From Isoetes taiwanensis (lineage: Eukaryota; Streptophyta; Lycopodiopsida; Isoetales; Isoetaceae): a DNA stretch of 64,000 nucleotides. A program made the translations under genes and the position numbers. Positions 40,001 to 50,865 of the stretch are shown here, one piece after another (positions within the stretch are counted from its first letter, which is position 1; every line of letters begins with the position of its first letter). The stretch lies in NCBI GenBank assembly GCA_021234155.1, contig JAJEKV010000140.1, positions 899,407-963,406 on the forward strand, read 5' to 3'. Below the pieces are notes generated by a model. That model had not been told where the DNA came from. It did not search any database and worked only from the letters and a program-made list of their open reading frames with translations.

Positions 40001-41490
40001 GGCAATTAAACCACAATCCTTCCCACTTGCGAAATAGATATAAAGTGCTCCAAAATGACATGAACCTGCCGAAAATTTTCCCTGCCGTAAGATGCCACCA
40101 GATGATAAGTATCAGATGATGTTCATTCTCAAATATGCCTTCGAAATGTGTTCAAGGATCTTTCCTCTGATATGAATGCCTGGGAAGATGCTGCAGAACA
40201 CCCAACGAAGCAAGCAACCTTCCCAAATGTGATGCCTACTTCTCTGAGTCTTTCAAGAGGTACACAACAACCTAACATGTGATGCAGTAGTTGGAAGCAT
40301 CAGTATTTGAAGTTTTCAAAGGGAATCACCCAATAATGATTCACACTGCTTGGAAATACACATAGAATACACATGGAGTGCAAAAACCCGACATTAATGA
40401 GGGCACATGCGCCTGCACACAATTTCAAAAACCCTGTTTTTATGATACGGACGAATTTGTGCTTTGCAGATCAAATATAAAGAACGAATATGAAAAATGT
40501 TCAAGGAAGCTGTATCCAGGTCAAGATTCGTTGAATCAAATAAAATTTCACTTGAACATCATCGACAGCTTTTTGATCCGGCAATGATCAAGCAAGAAAT
40601 TTATCGGCCGCATTGAAGTGTATTGGCTATGCGGTTGTTTCCCATTGGATTCATGCAATCAGGCAGAAAGATTGGCAGATCAAATACTTGCGAAACTGTT
40701 GAGAAATCTTGCTCTGGAGCAATTGGAAAAATATTGCCCTAGATCATTTGAATTCAACAAATCTTGCTTCTAAGTATTTGAATATGAGAACTGAGCATTC
40801 AAAAGGCCAGAATGGGCGATGCAAATATATTCACAAATTGTTCAGGCAAATATATTCACAAATGGTCCAGGTAAATATTGGCTGATCATCATCCATAAAC
40901 AAAGCTCTAGAATAAAAAGAAATGCGCTCATCCATTGTGGCTATTAAGAGGTACATGAACATGATATGATAATGGAATGCACATATTATACTACCTTCAC
41001 TTAACAGTGTAATGACTCTTAACATTTACATCACCGAAGCAACTTATGGTGACACCAAGGCTGCATAAAAGTTCCCACGAATGTAAAAAACCCCCAAAAA
41101 CCCCCGACGCTTATACTGCAAATGAGTCAACGATGCAGTTTATTGGATCTCTCACAAACGGAATTACGGAAAACTATGTAATTGCTCTATAATCTATAAT
41201 TTATTGTGCAGCACTACAATCTGTTCTCCTCTCAACATAACTTCTAAGTAATATGTCACAAATTAGTACACATATAATCATGCTTTTCATCTACACGTCT
41301 CCGACATATATAGAATGCAACAACGTCCCAAGCAGCTTTGGCATGGATCTTTGAGATTATTTTGATTTGATGGCTTAAGCATGCTGGATGTCATTGCAAC
41401 TATAAGTCCATTGTGCATAATAGATGTTAAATTTGCACTCTAACTTGCACTTGGAGTTTGCAAAAGAAAGAATCAGTGCAAGAGAAAGGA
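37081..41490. other. no supported gene; possible LTR-type debris
   Basis: Moderately GC-rich at 37,140-37,700, with a TGTGACGCCCCC start-like motif. Frames such as 37,650-37,937 and 38,173-38,508 have no recognisable domain. A 24-bp repeat (AAATATATTCACAAAT) occurs near 40,827-40,870. Confidence 0.35.
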
Positions 41491-41665
41491 GGCCGCCAGT
41501 TCAACTCTAAAATTATGAGAAATATTTTCATATGAACTATTTAAAACCAAAATGTTTTATCGAAAAGTGACTCCTAGAAAAGTTTTCCCTGGCTACAAAT
41601 TACAGCCAAATTATCTTTTGTTGCAAAATTCTAATTTATCTTATGTTTACTGCCATGTGCAATTG

Positions 41666-41795
41666 ATCTCCAGAAACTGAGTGAAGACCCAACCTGTATT
41701 GGAGAAATTCCCACTTAAATCACTTTTTTATCTCCAGAAACTGAGCGAAGACCCAACTTGCATTTGGAGAAATTCCCCTTAAATTACTTTTTCCA
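41666..41795 (+). repeat. 64-bp tandem duplication
   Basis: ATCTCCAGAAACTGAG-GAAGA, CCCAACTTG, GGAGAAATTCCC and TTAAATCACTTTTT occur twice, starting at 41,666 and 41,730. Confidence 0.85.
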
Positions 41796-42039
41796 AAAAT
41801 GACGCATGTATTTAAGACCTTCCCACAAAAATTCCTTTTACTTCAAGCGTATTGGAAGCATGGAACTTCTCAACATGGATTAAAATATGTAGTATTTCAG
41901 CTTTGTTTTTTACACGCTGTTCACTTCATAACAGTCTGTTCTTCTTAGAGATTGTGATGTTGGCTTCGAATAAATGCGAAATTTAGAACCTTGTTAAGTG
42001 TCAATTGTTTTAAACATGTCAATTTGGAGCATAAACATC

Positions 42040-43367
42040 TTAGATTTCAAAGAAGAGGATATGATGGACGAAGAGCAAGGCCACACATTCCACCATGAAT
42101 GCTTGCATTCCGCCCGGATCGCATGTAACCTTCCTCCCCACCATTTTCCCCATGAGTTCTTCAGAATCCAATAATCAGTCTCATTGGATGTTCCATACCC
42201 TATGATGGTTATTGCATGGTTGATGTCTTGGCCACACGGGCCTTCGTATATTCCTGCAGGTTATACGTTAACAACAATTATCAACCTATCTATCTGGTAT
42301 TAAGCTCTTAATTTACCTCCTTGTAGAATCGGAAGGAATAGCTACTGGCATCTAATCCTACACTGACAGGTTGTTGAGCAACAGCAGCTTGCAGGGCCAT
42401 TTCATCTCCAGATGTTATCTCATGGTATCCAGAAATGGTGACATTATGCTGCACATTTAAAGTAAAAAAAATTATTATTATCTCTAAATTAGTAACAAAA
42501 GTTGACCTCAACAGAACTGACTTGTTTCAATTAAATAACTGGAAAAAAAAGATGTTATGATGTTCACTTGATGTTGATTGCATTGCTTTTGGGCGCCCTT
42601 ATAAGGGTAGGAATTCTCTGATTCTATTCCACCACTTTTTACAATGTACTTGAATGCATCCGTCGGAGTTCCCGCTCGACATCCGGCGTGGCTTGATGCA
42701 ATGTATGTACAGTCTAGTAATTGTTGCTCTGATACTAGTGTTAAGTTGATGCAAACTTTCAATTCAACTGCGCTGCAACTGCTGAAAATGCCCAGCAACA
42801 TCCTGCAGTCATAATTGTCTTGTCTCGGATTAAGAAAACAGCAAAATTCCACCCTATTTTATTCAATCTATACAATTTACTGCATTTCAGACCATAAATA
42901 TGTAGTTACCCTACCACAGAGGCCCTGATCTTTGATAGCAGTTACAGCACCAGTCTCTCTCCAGTCCAGCCATGGGGGAAGATTATCATAATTATAATTA
43001 GACACAAACTTAGCCTTATCAGAACTGTAACTAGACACAGGTCCAGTTTCATTGCCAGAAGATACAAATCCTTAAATTCATGTTCGGACATATCCGCGAA
43101 CTTGTTCAAGCCTAGACTGTATTTATGATCCTTGGAATTTTCCAAGTTAATGTCCTTCACATTGTTCTTAAAAATTTGCAGTCTTGTTGCTCTCTCCTCA
43201 TTTCCACTATAGACTCTGTTATGTGCGACAGTCCAAGATTGGAACAAACTCTCTATGTCCTGAGCCTGCAAATTTAGAGTGTGATGCAAGAAGAAAGGAG
43301 CATTTCTTGCTGCTTCAACTAAGCAGGTAGAAGTTATAAGAACAAGTAAAAATAAGATGTGCTGCAT
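42040..43367 (-). pseudogene. cysteine protease pseudogene, paralogue of 27.8-29.1 kb
   Basis: Collinear with the intact protease including its introns: signal peptide MQHILFLLVLITSTCLVEAA, ERFNIN-like prodomain, the CCWAFS exon, an exon with AVAQQPVSVGLDASS, and a last exon with INHAITIIGYG and LKNSWGKWWG. It is broken at least three times. A deletion of about 13 nt in exon 1 after KDLYLLA shifts the frame, a 7-nt net deletion follows the CCWAFSAVAA codons in exon 2, and a small deletion after KWWG in exon 4 shifts the end. It keeps the Cys of the GCNGG motif (HAGCRAG) that the intact copy has lost. Duplicated flanks (about 41.5-44.1 kb) show that it arose by segmental duplication. Confidence 0.88.
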
Positions 43368-44110
43368 GGTTTAAATGTATCAGAATTCTAAAGACGAGGG
43401 ACCAATATGATAAACACTATAACAAGGATACGCAGAATTCTAGAGGTGAGGAACCAATATGATACAATATAACAAGTTCAATAGGGATATACAGACCTCT
43501 AATGATGAGGAACTAATGTGATAAACTCTAGAAACAGTTCAAAAAAGCCACACATTATGCAGAAACAGAAACCAGAAGATGAAGAACAGAAGTCCAGAGA
43601 TGAAGAATAAATGTTGACCACTGGAAACATTTACCTGTTTTGCATCTACTTATATGCTTCTGATTATGAATGGTGCTGCATATGGTAGTGTCCCACATCT
43701 CACGCGCAACATGCTAGTACGCAGGGGCCCTGAAAAACTTAAGCTTTTGAACTCTATTTACGTACAGCACGGGAAGACATATCCATACATAAGAAAATGC
43801 TTCCTGCCATTGCATGCCAGTTTCCGCTTTAATTTCTTGGATTTATTCGCTTGTTGTAACATGTGTGATTCTGGACATAGTCCATGCTTGTTAAGGACAT
43901 ACCTTCTTCCATAATCATGTGGGTTTTCTGCTGATAATATAGTCTTCTCCACTTGTATACTATTAGGAAGATCGAAATGGTGCAACTGGATGATAACCCA
44001 TTAAATTACTTCAGTCTGTAACCATAGTGCCACTAAGTTAAGCTTCCATAAACTTTCACATATAATAGGCAAATGTTTCTCTCTCGAAATCTACATGCCT
44101 GATAACAACA

Positions 44111-44646
44111 TAGACGGTGGAGTTTAGAATGTAGCAGCCATTGATAAAATACACGGTTAATTGGAAACTTGCCATTACATTTTCGCCGAATTGGAAATAT
44201 AGACAAAAAGTACAGAATAAGGGCAGGCTTTTGATGCACTCTTCAGGAACACATGTGGAAAGATGGCACAAAAAGGCAAGGCTAGAGATTTAGACAATCT
44301 CGCAGCAGAGATTGTACATGCTCCTATGCACAACTCGTGACTTCCAGCAGTAATTTTGAATCTAAGCAAAAAATGATTACTTTGGATAAATCCAACTTCA
44401 ATCCAGTTTTACCATGCAATAAAAGTTTGAAAAGTGTCTCTAATACCAAAGTTGAAGTGACTCGAAATATAGGGGTGTTCCATGCAATAAAGGTTTGAAA
44501 AGTGTCTCTAATAACTAGAAACCGCAGGCTCTGTTTCGGGTACCTGACAACATCATGTACTTTCTAAAGAATCCTAGTCGTTCATTGGTTGGGTTCATCT
44601 TGGCCGTCTGTTTAATACCTTCTGGTGGAATCACCCCGGACAAATA
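44111..44646. other. no supported gene
   Basis: A short direct repeat (TTCCATGCAATAAAGGTTTG / ACCATGCAATAAAAGTTTG, each followed by AAAAGTGTCTCTAATA) lies at 44,410-44,515. No coding frame with motifs. Confidence 0.5.
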
Positions 44647-45249
44647 CCCATGGTTCGAAAATGGGGAGTTCCTCCCCTAAAAAATCCGCCCACTTGTGTT
44701 AAATTCGATTCTCTTGAAAATTTTCCGGCAATTTTTAGGCAATAAATTAACAAATTTCGGCAAAATACACTAAAACTGCACTAATATATATTTTTTTCCG
44801 GTAGCCTCAAATAGCTAGCGGCATTTTTTCTTGGTTAGACTCATTGCTATTTTGAGCCCCGCAAATACCTTGAGAAAAAGAATCACCAATGTTTTATTCC
44901 ATGAGATATATTTTATCCCCCCAATGGAATCACAAACCATACTATTCTCCCTCGTAGAATCTCAGCGGCATATTTCAGGACGGGCATAACTTTTTAGATA
45001 TTTAAACTCGCCCGGAATCACCGGCTTTTCGATTCTTTTCGGGCGGAATCGGGGCTCGAAAATAGCAATGAGTCTAACCGGTAAAAATGCGGTTAGCTAT
45101 TTGAGGCTACTGGGAAAAAATATATATTAAGCGGTTTTTTAGTGTATTTTTCGAAAATTTGTTAATTTATTGGGAAAATTTTCAAAGAGAATCGAATTTA
45201 ACACAAGTGGATGGATTTTTGGGGAGGAACTCCTATTTTGAACCATGGG
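44647..45249. mobile_element. 603-bp foldback (long inverted repeat) element
   Basis: Arms of about 214 bp (44,647-44,860) and 200 bp (45,050-45,249) are inverted copies. The outer ends are CCCATGGTTCGAAAATGGGG and its near-complement ending GAACCATGGG; the inner ends are GAGCCCCG / CGGGGCTC. A 189-bp loop carries GGAATCAC motifs like those outside. Some arm positions differ, so it is not freshly made. No clear target duplication; CCGGA occurs near both ends. Confidence 0.75.
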
Positions 45250-46035
45250 CCGGAATCACCACCATTTAATACCATCTGAAGGTATATCCCACAATGTGAG
45301 AACCCTACCCGAGATGGTTGATGGAAACCTCATCTGGTGGTTCATTGGACAAGGTAATCTGAGGCTGTTGAATCGGCTATTCTCACCTATGGAATCACCC
45401 GTAAGCATTTCTCGGGAAGGAATATCGCGGTCGTATTCCTGCTTGGTGGAATCACTTCCTGCTTATTCCCTACGATTGGAATCACTTTGTCTATTCCACT
45501 ATTTCTATTTTATTTATTTTTGATATTTTTAAGTGAAGCTTATCGAAGGTTGATTCCACGGGATAAGATAACATTTTAAATTAAATCCGGACGACATCCA
45601 TTAATGGGCATACACAGTACGCTAACAAAAGGTATGATTTCAAAAGTGCCGGCCTCTTATGATCTGCCTTAGTGTACGTCCAACTCCCTTCATGACACAT
45701 GTTTTGTAATGAATCTGTCCAAAGGAATCACTAACCCTTAGCGCCAAAAAAATTCTTTCTCCCAGGCATTTGAAATTCTCTCTCACAGGTTTCGTTCCGA
45801 CACCTGGCTTTCCCGGCTGCATTGTGAGAGTGTTGCTATCTTGTTGCTTTCAATCTCTTTCCAAATGGAGCAGAGCATTGGAATCTTTATCAATGAGAAT
45901 TTACGGATGGAAGAATCAGCGAGTTAAGTCATCCACAATGACTTGCTTGGCCATGGTCACGATTTGGGGTTGACTCCCCTCAAAAATTCTGCGGGAAAGA
46001 AGACTTTTGGTAACGGTTTTGGGGAAGTTAGATGC
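45250..46035. repeat. GGAATCAC-rich tract
   Basis: GGAATCAC recurs at about 45,252, 45,401, 45,468, 45,480 and 45,724, with more copies before and inside the foldback. It precedes the coding-like repeat of 46.0-46.75 kb. No gene called. Confidence 0.5.
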
Positions 46036-46039
46036 CCTT

Positions 46040-46745
46040 GAGATCCAAGTATCAATGATTTTGCATATGTTCAAGCGAAGTGTGTTGGTCGGGCTTCTCA
46101 GCTATTCCCTAATATTTGAGGGGATAACTCTGTAGCTAAGGACTCCCTCCCAGTTGAATCGGAAGCTAGCAAAGAAAAGGAAGCGTGCAAAGAAGAAGAA
46201 GGTAGCTTCGAGGTGGAGATCGATTACTACCAGGATGCCATGGAAAACCCTCCTTGGGAGAATGCCGGCGACATGTGAAAAATTTCCAATTGGCATTTTG
46301 ATCAGGAAGATGGACAATGGTACTACTATTTTGGCAATTGTGGGAGTAGTTACTCCAAAAAATGGGATCACGGAGATCTAAAAAGGCTTGCCAAGCATGG
46401 CATGGCTAAAAGTATAAAGCTGCCCGGCGGCACCATAGCGAAGGGAAGCCACGGGCTCCAGAATTGGCTCAGAAATTGCATCCTAAATATTGGCCTTCCA
46501 CCTGTCCTGTGGCAGCAATCACTGGAGCCTCTTCATCTTGGTCTCAGACGAGGAGGCATGCCAGAGGCTCCAAACTTCTCATCTAGCTTTGCTGCATTTG
46601 GATTCTAGTGCGAGTCTGCACCACAACATAGCCACTTTGTAAGTTCATTTTCACCTCTTTCCGTAAGGATTTGGCATTTAAATGATTGCTTTGGCTCCAG
46701 TTTTGTGTCTAATTGCTTTGGCCCCAGGTGGAAATTCGAATCCTC
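46040..46745 (+). repeat. unnamed repeat family, copy C (coding-like)
   Basis: The first half matches the reverse complement of 24,300-24,660; the second matches the reverse complement of about 21,395-21,600 and 23,190-23,400. Here the two halves are joined directly, which shows that the 20-25 kb pieces belong to one element. The plus strand has coding-like stretches: CKEEEGSFEVEIDYYQDAME, DQEDGQWYYYFGNCGSSYS and LPPVLWQQSLEPLHLGLRRG. Frames are broken. No recognisable domain, so the family is left unnamed. Confidence 0.65.
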
Positions 46746-47168
46746 AGATGCTTGGAGCACGGAAGAAGTCGATGTTTCCAACGATCTTCATGTCTTTAAG
46801 AAAATGAAGTTGTAACCAAGTTCAATTAATGCAAAGACACTTCTTACATATCTCTATCATGTTATTTGCAACATTCCCTTTAGTTTTGGGGTTTATTTTT
46901 CTTTTCACGGTTATGTTTTTACTTCATCATTAAGCCCGCGGTCGCGAAATATTAGTTATCAATGCTTGTATATGACAAATATTCACATCATTAGCTTTCT
47001 GGTCAAAGCTACTTTCATTTCCTCGTCTATCGATTCCTTGTTTCGCACAGTAGCAATGGTCTGTAATAGATTTCTTTGTTCGATATATTTTCTTAAAACC
47101 TTGTTCTCAAGACATTATATAGATACTTATCAGCCTTCTCCATTCATTTCTCGCATTACAGTGCAGAG

Positions 47169-47610
47169 ATGGAGGCGAAGAATAGTGCTACCACAGGATC
47201 TAACGTTGTCAGTAACCAAACTCATCAAAACGAGGCGCCATCTGGGCGCCAACAAAATGGTAACAATTCTGAGGGCAGCGCCACTAACTATGCCAGTGCA
47301 TCAGGTAACCAGCACATATCAGAATCTTCTAAGCAGGGTATTGTTCAACAGGCAGGTCTGGACGAAGTAGTTTAGAATGTTGCCAATGCGGTAGAGGAGA
47401 TATACAAAGAAACGTCGTCCGAGCCAAGGCATGTATATCTTTTTTCCCCATGCAATTTAGTCGGTGAAGGTCATTTCGTGCAGGTAGCTGTTTGTCATGG
47501 TGTGCCTGTGCCCGAAGATTGCATCGTTGTTTCTGTCGACGTTGTAACTGAACCAGAGACCTAGTTGCCTCTGACTGGCTAGAAAGATACATAGGCCTCA
47601 CAAGACATTC
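47169..47610 (+). pseudogene. open frame broken only by TAG codons, transposon-like
   Basis: From ATG at 47,169 the frame reads a Ser/Asn/Gln-rich N-terminus (MEAKNSATTGSNVVSNQTHQ) and then a more structured part (EEIYKETSSEPRHVYLF, NLVGEGHFVQVAVCHGVPVP, DCIVVSVDVVTEPE). It is interrupted at 47,373, 47,562, 47,580 and 47,592, each time by TAG. No TAA or TGA occurs in that span. The middle part recalls accessory proteins of plant En/Spm-type transposons, but I cannot confirm it. A low-complexity N-terminus followed by an uninterrupted frame suggests a once real protein. Confidence 0.4.
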
Positions 47611-48139
47611 TCAATGCACCCAATTCAGAAAAGTGCTTCTTACTATGTTCACAAGAATGGACAATCTAGCATGGCAGGCCATGATTTGGCATATAAACCC
47701 CTAACCATGCTAGAAGTTGACTATGCTGGAATTCTGCTAGAAATAAAGGTCACAAAGATGCTAACTCAGCCAGCATCATTTTCTGTTATCACGTACCACA
47801 AGCTTCAAAGTGCAAAGTGGCAAACAACATGGAACAAGTGGCAGCCTTCTCCTTAAGGGCTTTTGCACCGTGAGTTCAAGTTCAGGCATTTGATCTAAGC
47901 ACCATGATAATGAGATAAGCTACTAAACTAAACAATGATTGTGTTGATGCCTAGTCTTTCTCAAAAGCTCATCTGGCATACCATGATCTCCAACATTTGA
48001 ATGATAATTACAAATCTGAGGTTTTATCTTGCACCCAACCTTCACCCCTCAGACCAGCAATACTTGCAGCAGCCTCATTAGGTGCATTGAGATGTGTATT
48101 CCTATTTGTATCCATATAGTGAACCACAAGGAAACAACC

Positions 48140-50110
48140 AACTTAAAAGAACTTAAAAGAACTCAAAGCACTTAAAAGAACGGATTGGACTTCAATTGGC
48201 AAAGAACGAACAACTTGAGCAAATACTCTGTAAAAAAACCGAGACAATGTGGAATCAGAAATGGGCAATGGTAGCATTGATGAACCTCTTCTTCTGGACG
48301 ACTTTGGCAATAAACTTCCTACCATAGTCTCATCATCAGATTCATTTGCGAAAAATACACAGTCAGCATCTTATGATCTTGCAGAAAATATGATTACAGA
48401 GAAAACATAAAAGAATACTGGAATCTCAGAATCATGGAATCATAACAAACAAAGAGAAATTACACATTCATATACATACACTGTTTCCATTTACATTTCT
48501 ATTCTGCATGTTTACATTAACTAACTATTCTTTCTCTGAAAATTATACTACTACTTCAACAGAAGAACATGAACAATAGATGAAAGAACAAGGCGAACAG
48601 ATAAATGGACTTACATTTCCAGGAATTCTCCCTTTGGCAATTAGAGATTCTCGATATACCTTATATCCCTGTTTCTTTATCGCTGTCATAGTTGTTGCAG
48701 AAGGGTAAGCACCCCAATCGCGAAACTACATGAGACCAAAAAACATAGTTAGTCAAGTAATTTAGAGTGTATAAGTGTTTGATCAAGCGTTAGAGCCAGA
48801 AGAAGCTATAAAAGCAACATTATGGCCAGGATTCAATGTCCAAGGCCAGGATTAATGGCAGGATTCTGGGTCCCATAGGCCGATTGGTCTCAGTGGACGA
48901 TAAAAAAACTATTCTATTCTATTCTATATAATTCTAATATTCTGAAATATTCAATTTTTTCTAAGTTGAACTATGACTATTGATAACTTAAATATCCTAT
49001 TTTTTCTAAGCTGACCTACTGCCCCAACCATGGAAACCTCTTGATGACACAATATAGACCAATATACTTACATAATCAGCAGAGATTCTAGCATGCCCCC
49101 GTCGTCCTGTCCTTTTTCCATTAGGTTTTCTTGCTGCCGCTGCTTTTTTCTGTTGGTGGCAGGTTTCTTTTTATTGGCAAGGAATCTCTCCCAAATTGGA
49201 TCTTTAATATGCTTGAGGGCTATCTACTTATCACTTCTACGCAACCAATCCCTATACAGCATGACATCAATTAGAAATAATTATAAAGAAATCATAAAAC
49301 AAGATATGAAATACATAACTTACTTCCAATGATTGAATATTTGTGATGCCCTCTTCAGTATATCAGAAGCAAATAGCCCTTTACCATAATTACGTTTCAT
49401 GTGTCTCACTAATCTTTTTATTTTTGTTTCTCACTCACATTCTTCCAATCTTTATCAATCTCTGTGCAAAACACTTTCACTTTGTGGCCAAGGTTTGTCT
49501 TCCATGTCTGACCATACTCATCTAAGTATATCTCCCCTCCTTGCACCCTAATTACCTAATGTACATTGAATACAATGAACGCATAATAAGATTAAATAAT
49601 AATGTCCAACAATGCATTAAGAACAAAATGCAAATAAGCATCTACCTCATCCTTTTTAGGAAGACACGAAAAGAAATATCATAGTCTTCATTTGGCTCCT
49701 TGTTCTCCTCATCGTCCTCCTCATCCCTCCTCATCGCTTGCACTATCATCTTCTTCTTCATCCTCACTAAGTGATGGTGCATTAATGGATCTTACACTAG
49801 TGGATTTTCCACTACAATAACAATAACAGGACAGGTTAGCAAGTGCACTTAAAACATGAGGTGGTTCATGAAAGTACCTTGAGGAGAGCCTGAGCCTCGC
49901 CTTCCATTAGAGGTATGCGCCGGAGTGCCGATGTGCGCAACCTACTTGTCAAGCAGAGCCTTAAATTTAAGCAAATCATCCAACTAATGCTGCCATGCCG
50001 TTGGAGCCACTAAAAAACATAAGCAAATAGTTAGATTACAATAATAGCATGCTGGAAATTTAGATCATAAGATGATCCAAACTTAACCTCCCTTCTTGAC
50101 CTTCCTCTTA
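48140..50110 (-). pseudogene. decayed multi-exon transposase-like gene (possibly Ptta/En/Spm type)
   Basis: Several coding-like stretches lie in order on the minus strand. About 50,010-49,878: LLKFKALLDK then VAHIGTPAHTSNGRRGSGSP, with TAG stops. About 49,815-49,650: SINAPSLSEDEEEDDSASDE. About 49,556-49,420: GGEIYLDEYGQTWKTNLGHK then TEIDKDWKNVSEKQK. About 49,250-49,080: PATNRKKAAAARKPNGKR. About 48,730-48,617: FRDWGAYPSATTMTAIKKQG, bounded by ATGTAG and GTAAGT splice signals. About 48,365-48,140: NESDDETMVGSLLPKSSRRR. The domain order, with acidic linkers, a W-containing block and a basic NRKK block, resembles plant Ptta/En/Spm transposase-associated proteins, but assignment is tentative. 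TAG stops and missing junctions argue against function. Confidence 0.4.
48865..48928 (+). repeat. solo LINE 3' end with (TTCTA)n tail
   Basis: GGGTCCCATAGGCCGATTGG, TCTCAGTGGACGATAAAAAA and TATTCTATTCTATAT are nearly identical to the last 60 bp of the LINE at 61.4 kb. Confidence 0.8.
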
Positions 50111-50823
50111 ATTTGTGCTGACATGTCTGCCACTTCTACCTCAACCTCCTCCCTTATTTTTTGTACTATTCATATTGCGGCATTTATTCATGGCTCTAGG
50201 CATGTGGCATTATTTTCCTATGACATCTCATTTAACACTGTCGTTTCTCTTTTATTCCACATTTCCATATTGTTTTCAGAATGCATTGCATTGCATTATT
50301 TGTCGCAAACACGTCCTGTTTGGCAACTTGTAGTTTGACATCGTGTTTTTGAAATTGTTCTTTACAGTTTGTGTTTTTTCGGCACTATCATTATACATCA
50401 TTTGCATATTTGCTATTTAGCTTTATCTAAATATGACAAATATTGTGTTTGGCACTCCATTGCGATTTTGTGACATGGGTTTCTATTGGATCATTTTTCA
50501 TTTTTTATGCTTATCTTTATCTAGATGTGGAGTATATTGAGTTGTCTTATTGACCCTCTTGTGATTGTAGGGCACGTCAATATCCCAATTTTTCATTTGC
50601 TTGTCTTTTATTGCATTATACAATCCCTTGATTTATTACAGATATGATCTATTGACACCATCCTTGACATTTTTATTGCAACCTTGTCAAGATATTTCAT
50701 TTTTGGATCCTTTGTTCTCGCTAGCCATATCACCAACCTCAAGCATTCTACTCTAACTTTGACCTCTCATCCTTCTTCTCCCCATCCTTGGCCATAATCC
50801 TACCTTCGCCTTGGACCCTGTGG

Positions 50824-50832
50824 TTAATTCTT

Positions 50833-50833
<1 letters not shown>
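50824..50833. repeat. target-site duplication, left copy (L1)
   Basis: TTAATTCTTG next to the poly(T) end of the L1 element; matches TAAATTCTTG at 52,711-52,720 at 9 of 10 positions. Confidence 0.6.

Positions 50834-50865
<32 letters not shown>

Noticed and set aside
47169-47610. Recoded TAG (readthrough or altered genetic code)
   Set aside because: Other genes here use normal stops; methylation-driven CAG decay in a silenced element is simpler.
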